DNA of 64,000 nt from Nymphalis io (GCF_905147045.1 NC_065914.1:6634001-6698000), one strand, 5' to 3'; shown: positions 44,880-55,669, numbered from the stretch's first letter. Notes: generated from the sequence alone by a model not told the origin. Translations and numbers: made by a program.

Positions 44880-45134
44880 CAGTAACAGACTGTGAATGTC
44901 CCACTTCTGGGCCACCACGCTGCTCCAATGCGGATTGGTGGAATACAGATGTGGCAGAATTTCAGTGAAATTAGACACATGCAGTTTTCCTCGCGATGTT
45001 TTCCTTCACCGTCAAGCACGAGATGAATTATAATTACAAATTAAGCACATGAAAATTCAGTGGTGCTTACCCGGGCTTGAGCCCACGATCATCGGTTAAG
45101 ATTCACGCGTTCTTACCACTGGGCCATCTCGGCT
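44880..45134 (-). mobile_element. SINE-A with 8-bp target duplication
   Basis: Bracketed by CACCTCTT at 44872-44879 and 45135-45142; head to the right. About 50 bases of the tail half are missing. Confidence 0.9.
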
Positions 45135-45144
45135 CACCTCTTGT

Positions 45145-45605
45145 TTTAGCCAAACTACACATTTAGGGTTTGTAATTATTTCCTGAGACAATGCATATAC
45201 GAATTTCCACAAATGGTTTTTTTTTAAGTTTAATAAGCTGTCAAAGATCGTTTGTATGTTAAAAGGTTGTCATAAAACTAGAGAGTATAGATGATAGGGC
45301 ACCTTGGGAATGAACCGATCGCCTCCGAATTATTCCTTAAAATTTATATGGAAAACAGCTTAGTTTCTCTCATCGGTTCTTCTCAAGTGTTATTTCGGAA
45401 CAAGTTGTAGATTTTTGATAAAAAATGTAACGCTTATATGTTGAATAAAGATTTCGAATTTGATTATCACCATGCTGTTCTAATGCGGGTTGGCTTATCA
45501 CGCGTGGTAGATATGTATCCGACATGTATATAGTTTATATATAAAAAAGAACATTAATTTATGTTTCTTTTCATTGTAATATATTTTATTAGTGCTTATA
45601 TTTGT
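45145..45605. other. Mostly unrecognised; small SINE-A scrap
   Basis: ACCATGCTGTTCTAATGCGG at 45469-45488 is a SINE-A scrap. Nothing else is recognised. Confidence 0.4.
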
Positions 45606-45609
45606 TACA

Positions 45610-45735
45610 GAATCTAAGTGACTGTGGGTATGGCTAAGGTACTGTGGGATAAAGGTACTCACTGAATTTTTCTTCGATAGCAAAGGACGAGCAGAGGAAT
45701 TCCACGGCGTGGTGTCGTGATCAGTACCCACCAAC
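45610..45735 (-). other. GC-richer block of unknown nature
   Basis: On - it reads VGTDHDTTPWNSSARPLLSK in the frame from about 45731 and meets a donor-like GTGAGT near 45660, so an exon is conceivable. No acceptor is visible, and it may be another interspersed repeat. Confidence 0.25.
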
Positions 45736-45864
45736 AGTAATAAATTTTAAGGTTACATAACACACTTAATTACATGTGTAATCATTTATAGTAATTGTCT
45801 CTTAAGTAATCGTAGTGATTTTTATGAAATTTCGGGAGCTAAACGTTGCACGCGCGAAATTCAA

Positions 45865-46005
45865 CGAGCTGGTTGGCTTTGGTTGTAATTATCTATATAA
45901 GTGTGTATACAAAAAAAATGTATGTAGTATATCAGTTGTCTGGCTTCCACAGCACAAGCTCTGCTTAATTTGGGATCAGATGGCCGTGTGTGAATAATGT
46001 CAAAA
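45865..46005 (+). mobile_element. SINE-C with large internal deletion
   Basis: ACGAGCTGGTTGGCTTTGG is joined to TTGTAATTATCTATATAAGT; the B-box and following region are lost. Ends GTGTGTGAATAATGTC. Confidence 0.88.
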
Positions 46006-46069
46006 AAATAAAATATATTATACAGTTTTTTGCAACTGAGCAGGAGGGAGAGAGCGTATAGTATTGTAT

Positions 46070-46290
46070 TATTTATTTATTTATTTTATTTATTTATTTA
46101 TTTAATATTTGGGAAACAAACAGATATAAAATATAATCTAATTACATAATACAATTTAAATATCACATTATCCAGCGAAGTTTCCACCGATTGATGAAAC
46201 ATAAAATGCACTCAAATACTTTAACACAATAAGAGAAAAATTATTGGACAATATTAAAAGTATATAATTAAGTTAATTTAAGATTGTTAC
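46070..46290 (-). mobile_element. Possible inverted LINE 3' tail
   Basis: A (TTTA)n run followed by ATTTGGGAAACAAACAG resembles lepidopteran LINE tails on -. There is no coding support. Confidence 0.4.
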
Positions 46291-46294
46291 AAAT

Positions 46295-46740
46295 ATTATC
46301 TTTAAATTTAATCAAAGATAAATGAAATATATCAATGTTCCCAAAATGCTTATTATATTCGCGATTATTATATTTATTATTTATGTGTGTTTGTATTAGT
46401 GTGCGTGCGGGTATTTTCAATGTAATTTTTATGCGTTACATTTATTTCATTATAGGTACTTATTAATTAAACAGTTGTTGCTATTTATTATTTAGTGACC
46501 TAAGAAAACATTGATTTTGCGGAGGCGACAATTGTAATAACAAAAATACGACTATCCTTACTTGTAATGTTTATTATACAATATTTATAACCACTTCTAT
46601 CAAAATAGTGAATATTTTTTGGATAAACATAATATTGTTATTAGCTTATTATTAATCTGCTTAGAATTGAGACAGTGGAAGTTTTCTCAGCAGTGAGAAC
46701 ATACTGTTACTATCCTTCATAAAATGTAATACCACTTTAT
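46295..46740. other. AT-rich DNA, nothing recognised
   Basis: No coding region or listed repeat is visible. Confidence 0.5.
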
Positions 46741-46754
46741 ATATATAACGGCTT

Positions 46755-46850
46755 AAATGGTTAGTGAACCAGGGCACAGGCACAAGGGTGATAAAATGGA
46801 ATTTGTGGAAGGTATGGTTAAAATTTCTTAAGGAGTTTAATTTATATAGC
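46755..46850 (+). mobile_element. Very degenerate SINE-B
   Basis: GTGAACCAGGGCACAGGCAC, AAGGGTGATAAAATGG and AAATTTCTTAAGGAG. Confidence 0.45.
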
Positions 46851-47250
46851 TAGTGGTAAACCATTTTTTTAAAGAATAGAATTACCGATTTTTAGCAATG
46901 ATTTTTTAAGCTAATTGCTTAAAAATATAATAATATTCATATTTACCTCCCTAATTAAACGTAAAGCTTATGTAGGAGTGGGGATGACAATAACCCAAGG
47001 GGTTACGATTGACCCTACGATTTTTAAATAATATATATTTCTTATTTTTTTAAGTCTGTGATAGTCTCATTTGTCTTGACCTGTCAAATCTGTGACAGCA
47101 GGTGTATACAATGAACAGCTGATTAAGTAATGAGCGTCCTTAGCTTTATAAATGATACTTTGAAGTAACATCGGATTAGTTTCGTTCGTGTGATAAATCT
47201 CTTATTTACGGTACCCGTTTTCATGATAGATGAGTAGTAATCTTATTACT

Positions 47251-47618
47251 GCACTGACTGCCTCGTTGGTCAAGTGGCTTGATATAAGGCCGCCGACACG
47301 GAGATCCTGGGTTCAATTCCCAGGTCGGGCCAATAAAAAGTTAAAGGGTTTTTCTATCAGAAAAATTCTCATTAGTAGCCCGGAGTCTGGAAGTTGGAAG
47401 TGTGTACAGCACGTAAAGCCCTTGGTTCTTCGCCTGAACTCTTTCCGTTCGTGTCGGATTGCCGTCCCATCGGATTATGAGAGTTAGGGAATAGAGAGTG
47501 GACCTGTGTTTGCGCACACACTTGTGCACTATAATATCGGCCGCGGAGTAGACTAATCTCTCTTGAGATTGACCGCCGTGGCCGAAATCGGTCTGGAGGA
47601 CATTATTATTATTGTTAT
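47251..47618 (+). mobile_element. Full-length SINE-D with 13-bp target duplication
   Basis: Bracketed by TAATCTTATTACT at 47238-47250 and 47619-47631. Head TGACTGCCTCGTTGGTCAAG, B-box GGGTTCAATTCCC, body with CTTGAGATTGACCGCCGTGG, and an (ATT)n tail. Confidence 0.95.
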
Positions 47619-47631
47619 TAATCTTATTACT

Positions 47632-48110
47632 TTTTCATGTATTCTTAATTTATATATGCCCGTAGCGGGACGAATGACATTTGAAACATTAAAATTCATT
47701 AATATTGAACGATTTTATAAAATAAAAAAAAAATGGTGTTAGTGCCAAGGTACTTATGAGAATTGATCGGTAAATAACAATTCTTATGCTGACGTTATCT
47801 GACGCTCGAAAACTTACGCTTACTCGTCTGACCTTTGAAGTCTCTGTCAGCCCTTATCGTGTACCGAGTGCTAAGATGTTCGCACATAAATAAAACATAG
47901 TTTGATTAATAATAATCAATATATTTTCCTTATTATAAAAACGCAATATCTATTTTGTATTCAAGCCGCGTATATACAAAGAAGTAGTGAACTGTGGCCG
48001 AGAGCGGGCATGTCGTGTCATTAGAAAGCAGCATTCCGTTTGCATAGAATCACATAAAAAAGCACTTATACCTTGTACTTCAAACGATTTCGCGTTATTG
48101 CCCCGACCTC
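47632..48110. other. Unrecognised DNA with a shared patch
   Basis: TTATGCTGACGTTATCTGAC and TACTCGTCTGACCTTTGAAG match the patch at 42612. Confidence 0.4.
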
Positions 48111-48114
48111 ATAT

Positions 48115-48262
48115 AGCCTACTGGTTAGTCTTATTTTTAATAACGTCAAGTGTTAGGTATAAAAAAGCCTTCCTTGGGATTCAATCTTGTTTCATACCAA
48201 ATTTTATCGAAATCAGTTTAGTGGTGTAGGCGTGACAGACAAACATACAGACAGAGTTACTT
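48115..48262 (+). repeat. Dispersed CTAG/'AAATTTTATCGAAAT' repeat
   Basis: CCTTCCTTGGGATTCAATCT, TACCAAATTTTATCGAAATC, GGCGTGACAGACAAACATAC and AGACAGAGTTAC, in common with 35573-35745. Confidence 0.5.
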
Positions 48263-48264
48263 TT

Positions 48265-48738
48265 TCAATTAATAAACTATCTAACGCAAAAAGTCTTTTT
48301 CAAATCGAACGTTGATAATCGAACAAAATGAACGGATATACATAAAAATAAAAGCCTTATGTATTTGTATTGACAAGTAACATGATTATCTTGATTGGCT
48401 CCACGCTTAATAACGGTCTGGGGCATATTATGCCCATAATAATTAGTAATCAATGGTAATTTTCATTGTGAGGGGCTGAATATGCTATTGAATACAACAA
48501 TGGCATTATTTTAATTGAATTCAAATCTGAATAGCAATTAAAATGCAATAACGGAAGGTCTAATGTTTTTTAAAAATAAATAAAGAAAAAACACAATGAA
48601 ATGAAATGATTTAATGAAACAATGTAGCTGCATTGTTTGAAATCAATATGTACTTTATTTATATTTTATTATTTACTGTATAATAGATGACAAAAAATGA
48701 TGATTTGATGGTATGTGGTCACATTTGATTATAGATTT
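48265..48738. other. AT-rich DNA, nothing recognised
   Basis: No coding region or listed repeat is visible. Confidence 0.5.
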
Positions 48739-48744
48739 AACAGT

Positions 48745-48936
48745 TGCAGAGGTGACCCAGTGGTTAGACCACGTCAATCGTAATCGAAGATTGTGGGTAA
48801 CAAGCCAGATTAAGCAACAAGAATTTTGATGTTTTATTTGTTAAATTTTATTTATAATGTGGTCGGCGATAAAGGAAATAATCGTGAGGAAATCTGCACG
48901 TTAAGGATGAAAATCTGGCATATGTGTAACCACCAA
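48745..48936 (+). mobile_element. Old SINE-A, first part, split by SINE-C
   Basis: GAGGTGACCCAGTGGTTAGA to TCTGGCATATGTGTAACCAC. It continues at 49193. Confidence 0.75.
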
Positions 48937-49192
48937 TAATAATAATATCCTGAGACATTATTCACACAAGTCTACCTGATCCCAAACTAAGCAGAGCTTG
49001 TACTATGGAAACCAGACAACTGATATACTACATATACTAATTTTCTTTTGTAGAAACATACTTATATAGATAATTACACTCAGACTCAGGACAAAAAGAC
49101 ATGTTTATACTATCTGTCCTGGGTGGGAATCGAACCCACGACCTAAGGCGCGAAAGGCAAGTATTACTAACCACGCTAACCGGCTCGTCAAT
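48937..49192 (-). mobile_element. SINE-C nested in SINE-A
   Basis: ATAATAATATCCTGAGACAT at the tail side to CACGCTAACCGGCTCGTCA at the head. Confidence 0.9.
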
Positions 49193-49272
49193 AGATGTCC
49201 GAGTAGTGTGGTGAGATAAGCTATAATTTTCTTAAAAACGAGAAAGCCTTAGCCCAGCAGTGGGACGTACAT
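49193..49272 (+). mobile_element. Old SINE-A, last part
   Basis: GTGTGGTGAGATAAGCTATA and GAAAGCCTTAGCCCAGCAGT complete the host SINE-A. Confidence 0.75.
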
Positions 49273-49429
49273 AGGTACTAAATCAATTTAAAATGTATAG
49301 CGCTATAATAAATATTTTTTTCAAGTAGGCTCATAAAAGCACTTTTGAATCGTCGTGTTACATTATTAAATTAAATGCAAAGCTATCATCGAATCGGAAC
49401 GTAGGTTATACCAAGACTCCTCGTAATAT

Positions 49430-49880
49430 ATTTTTTTTATAAAATAGGTGGGACAGGCATATATGTCACCTGATAGTGGTCACCACCATACTTAGACGTT
49501 GGAAAAATATTATGTTGATGTTTATTAAGAAGAGATACTGAATATTTTAATTTAAATTTTGAAATGAATCTTTTTGGCTCATTTTATTTAACTGTACAAT
49601 CTTTTATCGAGAGATTCAAATTAAGTATTTGTCATAGCTTATAATTATTTTTGAGTACGTTTTCATCACATAGACATTGCTGCCGTAAGAAATATCGTCA
49701 ATGCACCACCAACCTTGGGAACTAAGATGTTATGTCCCTTGTGTCTGTAGTTACACAAACTCAATCACCCTTCATACCGGAACAAAACATACATAATAAT
49801 AAGTACTGCTGTTACGTGGTGGTATATCTGATGAGTGAGTGATACCTACCCAGATAGGATTGCGCAACCCTACCACTAAT
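49430..49880 (-). mobile_element. SINE-B interrupted by ~165 bases
   Basis: The tail part ends at ACTTAGACGTTGG (49492-49504) and the rest resumes at CACATAGACATTGCTGCCGT (49668). The intervening AT-rich 165 bases are of unknown origin. Head GCGCAACCCTACCACT. Confidence 0.78.
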
Positions 49881-49884
49881 TAAT

Positions 49885-50435
49885 AAAAAATATCCAATAT
49901 TTTATCGCAATAGAAATCCTCTCAATAAGAATCGAATGATCTTAGCATTGTATATCAACTTGACGTTAGACAGGGGGTGATTTATTCAAAGATTATGTAT
50001 AGACTATATTCTCTTTTACAGGGAGCACGTTCTTACACCTTGAAGGATCATTAAAAGGAATTTTGCAAGTAATCACGTCGGTAAAACCTCTTTTATACCT
50101 CGATATTATAGCGATACAAAAATAGCTGGCTAAGGGAAAGAACAGGTGCATTAGACGAAGACCGCGGTTTCAAATCCGGATAGCGACTGTCCTTTTCATA
50201 CGGACGGCGAAGACTGTTTAATCGAGCGAGATAAGAGATTATAATATTAAAATGGCAATAAAAATAGATACCAAAAGACGTCTGAGGCACTTTCGTGAAG
50301 CTAAGAAAAAATCCTAAACGTGTTGCTTAGTATATACAAATAAGAATTAACATGGTTTAAAATTTAAAAAAAATCTGGAAGAATTTAATCTAAAACTAAT
50401 TAAATACTAATACATATGTATTAGGTCACCAATAT
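49885..50435. other. AT-rich DNA, nothing recognised
   Basis: No coding region or listed repeat is visible. Confidence 0.5.
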
Positions 50436-50441
50436 ACATGA

Positions 50442-50688
50442 GTCAATCAATCAATCAATCAATCAACAGCCAATCGTTGTCCACTGCTGAACATAGGCCT
50501 CTCCCAAGGTGCGCCAAAGCTCCCTGTCCTCCGCCTTCCGCATCCAGTTGGTGCCCACCACCTTCTTAAGGTCGTCGGTCCACCTGGCTGGAGGGCGCCC
50601 TACGCTGCGCTTGCCGATTCGCGGTCTCCACTCTAGGACTCGTCTGCTCCAACGGCCATCGGTCCTACGACATACGTGACCAGCCCAG
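50442..50688 (-). pseudogene. 5'-truncated RTE-type LINE, last ~74 codons
   Basis: On the - strand an unbroken frame reads WAGHVCRRTDGRWSRRVLEW, continues through GRPPARWTDDLKKVVG and ends VQQWTTIGC with TGA at 50465-50463, followed at once by a (TTGA)n tail. It matches the C-terminus of the RTE element at 6.5 kb (HVSRRIDGRWSRHVLEWRPR, AFVQQWTAKG), so it is the same clade but a different subfamily with a different tail. The intact frame suggests a fairly recent insertion. Confidence 0.9.
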
Positions 50689-50814
50689 TATTATGGTATA
50701 ATATATTAGGTACGAATGAGTTTTTTAATTGAAATATCGACGCTATATTCTCCAGAGAGACATATTATAAGGCTTAAGTGTGTGCGCAATAAGTGGACTC
50801 GCTATTCATGAAAG

Positions 50815-50950
50815 AGATCAATGGCTTTGCCTGCTTTCTAAGGCACAAAAATGTAAACCAACTTCCAGGCTACAATGAAAATTTCGAGACGGATATACCT
50901 TAATATTGTAAATGTATTTTTACTGTCTGGACCCAGGATTTGAACTAAGG
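50815..50950 (-). mobile_element. Old SINE-D remnant
   Basis: TGCCTGCTTTCTAAGGCACA, AACCAACTTCCAGGCTACAA and GACCCAGGATTTGAACTAAG fit SINE-D on -. Confidence 0.6.
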
Positions 50951-50954
50951 GTCC

Positions 50955-51050
50955 ATTTTATAGTATTGGTAGGCGGACAAGCATATGGGTCACCTGATGG
51001 TAAGTGGTAACGCCCATAGACATTGGCATTGTAAGAGATGTTAACCCTAC
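50955..51050 (-). mobile_element. SINE-B tail-side fragment
   Basis: TAGGCGGACAAGCATATGGG to GCATTGTAAGAGATGTTAAC. Confidence 0.8.
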
Positions 51051-51129
51051 ATATACACAATAGCAATAATATTACCAGCGCGATTCAGGAATATAACAAA
51101 ATATAATATTCAGGAATAATAACAACAAC

Positions 51130-51656
51130 TGTGCTTGCTGTACAAAACACAGGTACGGTCTTGCGTGGAATATTGCTCGCACCTTTGGGATGGCTCCGCT
51201 AAGCACCTACTTGAGGCCTTGGACCGGTTGCAGCGACGTGCCGTACGCATTATTGGCGACGTAAAGGTCACAAACACCCTTGAACCTTTACAATTGCGTC
51301 GTGAGATAGCAGCACTGAGCGCTTTCTATCGACTGTATCACGGCGAGTGCTCTGAGGAATTATTCTCTCTAATTCCTGCTTCCCCCTTCCTTCTTAAGTC
51401 CACGCGAGCTGGTTCTCGATGTCACCGCCTAACTGTGACATCAATTCCATCGCGAACAAAGAAATTTGGCAACTCCTTTCTTTGTCGCACTTCCAAAAAA
51501 TGGAATTCCTTACCAGCTCACGTGTTCCCCTCCTATTACAACCCGGGTTCCTTCAAACGAGGCGTGAAGAGGCATTTTGCGGCCCGGCAAGGCGAATTTT
51601 ACACAATTTTAAAAAAATTACACAAATTACAAATTAAGCACATAAAAATTCAGTAG
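51130..51656 (+). pseudogene. CR1/Jockey-type LINE ORF2 C-terminus
   Basis: An open frame of about 173 codons reads YKTQVRSCVEYCSHLWDGSA, then LDRLQRRAVRIIGD, YRLYHGECSEELFSLIP and a terminal FKRGVKRHFAARQGEF. These blocks are typical of the region after the reverse transcriptase domain in CR1/Jockey-type elements of insects. The reverse transcriptase core itself is absent, so the copy is 5'-truncated, but no stop or frameshift is visible within it. The frame runs out in AT-rich tail sequence and into a SINE-A fragment at about 51635. Confidence 0.88.
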
Positions 51657-51740
51657 TGCTTGCCCGGGCTTGAATCCACGATCATCGGTTAAGATGGTCG
51701 ATTAACATGATTCTTACCACCATCATCGCCATCTCGATAA
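51635..51740 (-). mobile_element. SINE-A head fragment abutting LINE
   Basis: AAATTAAGCACATAAAAATT, GGCTTGAATCCACGATCATC, then a disturbed head with a small internal duplication (GGTCGATTAACATGATTCTT). Confidence 0.8.
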
Positions 51741-51744
51741 TAAA

Positions 51745-53270
51745 ATCGATTACCGCCATCTATTGGTGTATAAAGAAATAAAAGAAATTTTAATGAGAAA
51801 CAGTAATGAGACTGGAAAATTCAATAATTAAAGTAGTTCCGTTCGCTGGTATCACATTCTTGGAATCAGCTAATCGATTCAATGAATATGGCCAACGTTC
51901 TCGCCAACATTCCGCTACGCTCATATTTCTGTGTAATGTTTAACTATTTCTTAATTCTACTTTTCATTTGCAGTTCTCGTTATTTCTGCTTTTATATGAA
52001 TACTCAACAATACTTAGTATTGAGTTATGAGTTAGACAGCGAAACTTCAGCTTCGCACCGGAAGATAAGAAGAAAAATGTATTTTGGATAGGATTTGCGT
52101 AAAATCCGTTCTTAGTGAGCGTCTACGTCGGTGAAGGAGTAACTGTGACAAATTTCATGTCAATCTGGCGCATAGTTTAGGAGATCTCATGATGAGTGGT
52201 ATTTCGCTATTATTTATTATTATTATTTATATATAAAAGGAAAAGTATATATGTATGTCAGAGATAATAAATTTAAGAGGGTATACGACGTCACTTATTT
52301 TATTAGAATAGCAACACCACACAAGGTGATTGACATCTTATGGGTTACTGGTCGGTTGTAAGACGTCAAGTTGTGAAAATATAAGACGGGTGCCTATTTT
52401 ATTGCACAGCATAATAATGGAAATATAAAATATAATAGTGTATCTGTTAGTAGCGCACGTGATCGTTTATTAAGCGACCCCCTTGGTCTCTTGCTCTCAG
52501 GACAGCGCCAGCGCCGGACGTGCACACTGACTGATTTAATAAAATCAACATATTGGACGACAATGGTGGCCATATATATAATAAAAATCAATCAGATATT
52601 TCTTTACTTTTCCTCTCCACTCTTAAAAATACAACCAATTATATTTGAAGTATATTAAATAATGACCCTCAAGATACGATCTCTAAAAGAGGGCCACTTT
52701 TCCTCTTACAGTTTAATAATTGTCAATTATTATTCGCGTTCTATTAAAGTATTAAGTTCCTATTTACTCCACTTTCCCGTTGCTGTACTTCCCCAGTGGG
52801 TCGAGGTGTGATGTTATGTAGTCAATAACTTTTTCAATAAATAGACTGTATTTGTAACGTAAAAGTTGTTTTTCAAAACAAACTGAGAGGTTCTGAAATT
52901 AGCATATACAAATGAACTTAATATTGATAATAGCTTAGATTTATTATTATTATTTTATATTTTAATTTACATTATATATAGAACTGAATACGATAGAGTA
53001 ACGAGAAAATATTTACATAAAAAAATAGAACAAGTAATCGGATTTATTATAATCTCCAAAACTATCTTTAAGAGTTTTATGTGATAGTAAATGTACAATA
53101 ATACACTAAATTCCACTGATAATACTTTATATAAAAAGATAAATAGGAGGGAGAACGAAACGAAATTTGCAGTTATACTTGCAATCCTTAGGATACACAG
53201 CGTCCAATAGGTACACAAGCTCCACATGAGACACCAAATAGTATTTGCTGAGCCCTTGCTATGTATCGTT
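51745..53270. other. AT-rich DNA without recognised gene
   Basis: A GC-richer phrase near 52460-52550 (AAGCGACCCCCTTGGTCTCT) is not assigned to any family. Confidence 0.45.
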
Positions 53271-53285
53271 GATAAATTTTTAGTA

Positions 53286-53575
53286 GTAACAGCCTGTAAA
53301 TGTCCCACTGCTAGGCTGAGGCCTCCTCTTCCTTTTTGAGGAGAAGGTTTGGAGCTTATCCCACCACGCTGCTCCAATGCGGGGTGGTGGAATACACATG
53401 TGGCAGAATTTCGATGAAATTAGACACATGCAGGTTTCCTCACGATGTTTTCCTTCACCGAAAAGCACGAGATGAATTATAAACAGAATAAAAATTCAGA
53501 GGTGCTTGCCCAGGTTTGAACCCACGTTCATCGGTTAAGATTCACGCGTTCTTACCACTGGGCCATCTCGACTTT
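53286..53575 (-). mobile_element. Full-length SINE-A with 13-bp target duplication
   Basis: Bracketed by TAAATTTTTAGTA at 53273-53285 and 53576-53588; only a few bases are lost in the middle. Confidence 0.94.
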
Positions 53576-53649
53576 TAAATTTTTAGTATTGTGTTCATAT
53601 CGATATTAAATGATCGACATACCAAATGGGGGTATAAAACGACATACAT

Positions 53650-53765
53650 TAGTATACCGGAAAGAGTTTAGGCGCAAAACTAATAGCTTAACGTACTATC
53701 CCGGGCAAGGGAGTACAGGACCTCAGAATCCATGTCCTTATATCTCGCCAACGAATCAGATAAAC
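53650..53765 (-). mobile_element. Old SINE-D remnant
   Basis: GGAAAGAGTTTAGGCGCAAA, ACAGGACCTCAGAATCCATG and ATATCTCGCCAACGAATCAG fit SINE-D on -. Confidence 0.55.
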
Positions 53766-54139
53766 AAACAATCGAGTACGATATTTTTTTTCGTAATTGA
53801 CGGTAAAAATTGTTCTTTATTAAAGTCTATTTCAAAATTTAATTAATAATCCGAATATCCTTTAAAACTAGCTGAACATTAAGCTTATAGCTTATAAATT
53901 TCGTCTTAATTAATCGTTGTGTTATCGATGACTAATTTAAATATCGACATGAAACGTCCGCTTTACTAATATAGTTGTATCCTGTTCGCACCGGTTATAA
54001 CCGATTAACCGGCCACCCGTCATCGTACGGGTCATGGCTAATGGAATATCGATATCGGTAAGACATGAACGCACAGCACTACATAACGATTATATTGTTG
54101 AATATATTAATTATGTTTTCTTTTGCAATATAATATATC

Positions 54140-54255
54140 CTTGGTGGTTTTATGCAAGTTCTTCTAGTTGGCTCCACCCAACATCATTTATTCTACCACT
54201 AAGCATCTCTATTTACTATTGTTGTGTTCGGGTTTAAAGGGTGAGTAAGCTTACA
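54140..54255 (+). mobile_element. Diverged SINE-B head
   Basis: CTTGGTGGTTTTATGCAAGT, TACTATTGTTGTGTTCGGGT and AAGGGTGAGTAAGC. Confidence 0.7.
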
Positions 54256-54430
54256 CAAACAAGACCCTGTGAATATCCCAATGCTGGGAAAATTCACTAC
54301 CGGTTCACAATAAGCTGATCTGAACTGATAATATTTGAATGTGTGCAAAAATGAAATATTTTTCAAAAAATTGCAAGTTATACTGCTAACACTTGGAACA
54401 AGCTTGTAATTTCTATTACCCTATTTCACA

Positions 54431-54952
54431 GGAGGAGCCGATGATAGCCCGGTGGTTAGAAGGCGTGAATCTTAACCGATGATTGTGGGTACCCGGGCAA
54501 GTACCACTGAATTTTCATGTGCTTAATTTGTTATTATAATTCATCTCGTGCTTGACGGTGAAGGAAAACAGGAGGAGCCGATGATAGCCCAGTGGTTAGA
54601 AGGCGTGAATCTTAACCGATGATTGTGGGTGGGTACCCGGGCAAGTACCACTGAATTTTCATGTGCTTAATTTGTTTTTATAATTCATCTTGTGCTTGAC
54701 AGTGAAGGAAATCATCGTGAGGGAACCTGCACGTGTCGAATTTCACTGAAATTCTGCCACATGTGTAATCCTTCTTCTTAAAGGGAGAGGAGGCCTTAGC
54801 CCAGCAGTAGGACATTTACAGGCTGTTACTGTGTAATCCAACAACCCGCATTGGAGCAGCGTGGTAGAATAAGCTCCAAACCTTCTCCTAAAAAAAAAAG
54901 GAGAGGATGCCTTAGCTCAGCAGTGGGAGATTCATAGGCTGTTACTGTATTA
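54431..54952 (+). mobile_element. SINE-A with internal tandem duplications
   Basis: The head 140 bases (GGAGGAGCCGATGATAGCCC onward) are repeated at 54431 and 54571. A second repetition affects the 3' part (GTTACTGTGTAATCCAACAA near 54825-54844), so two tail regions are present. The whole may be one element that expanded internally, or two SINEs recombined. Confidence 0.88.
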
Positions 54953-54954
54953 CA

Positions 54955-55280
54955 CAGGGTTAGTAATTATTTTTCAACAGGACTCCAGAAAACGTTCAAA
55001 AATTTCCAATTACAACTTAAAAGAATCGTTAGGAACATTTGGTGCTAAGAGATTTCACAAAACCAATGACTTTGGGATAAAACGACCGCCTCCAGGCCAT
55101 TTCAAATAAAAATATAATTGTATTAACATAATTGTTACATTGGAATAAAAAATCACGCTGAATTTCTTTCTCGGGTAATGTACTTTTACCAGAGAGGTTT
55201 TTACTTCACAAACAATAAGCAAGTGAAATATTTATATCATGTATATTTATAATCATTTTGATATTAATAATAATAATAAA
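54955..55280. other. AT-rich DNA, nothing recognised
   Basis: No coding region or listed repeat is visible. Confidence 0.5.
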
Positions 55281-55282
55281 AA

Positions 55283-55316
55283 TTGACTACCTCGTTGGTC
55301 TAATGGCTTGATGTTT
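55283..55316 (+). mobile_element. SINE-D head, split by SINE-B
   Basis: TTGACTACCTCGTTGGTCTA to GGCTTGATGT; continues at 55609. Confidence 0.82.
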
Positions 55317-55608
55317 ACTGGTAGCAGGGCTTTGTGCAAGCTCGTCTGGGTAGGTACCACCCACTCATCAGATATTCTACCGCAAAACAGCAATACTTGA
55401 TATTGTTGTGTTCTGGTTTGAAGGGTGAGTGAGCCAGTGTAATTACAGGCACAAGGGACGTAAAATCTTAGTTCCCAAGGTTGGTGGCGCATTGGCTATA
55501 AGCGATGGTTGACATTTCTTACAATGCCAATGTCTAATGGCGTTAGGTGACCACTTACCATTAGGTGGCCCATATGCTCGTCCACCTTCCTATTCTATAA
55601 AAAAAAAT
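55317..55608 (+). mobile_element. Full-length SINE-B nested in SINE-D
   Basis: Head TTACTGGTAGCAGGGCTTTG through TCGTCCACCTTCCTATTCTA and a run of A. The host SINE-D rejoins as CTTGATGT/AAGACCGCAG, with ATGT present on both sides. This gives the best view of the family's two ends. Confidence 0.9.
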
Positions 55609-55665
55609 GTAAGACCGCAGACCCAGAGGTCCTGGGGCCTGTGGCCTTATAAAACATATAAGATA
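55609..55665 (+). mobile_element. SINE-D, continuation
   Basis: AAGACCGCAGACCCAGAGGT and then a degraded piece. Confidence 0.75.
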
Positions 55666-55669
55666 TTAC

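Noticed and set aside
47251..47325. tRNA gene suggested by GGGTTCAATTCCC
   Set aside because: It is the head of SINE-D, bracketed with its body by a 13-bp target duplication.
52967..53468. Two long frames on - near 53 kb
   Set aside because: They start inside SINE-A sequence; the 136-codon one then runs into AT-rich DNA rich in I, L, Y and F codons, without a domain.
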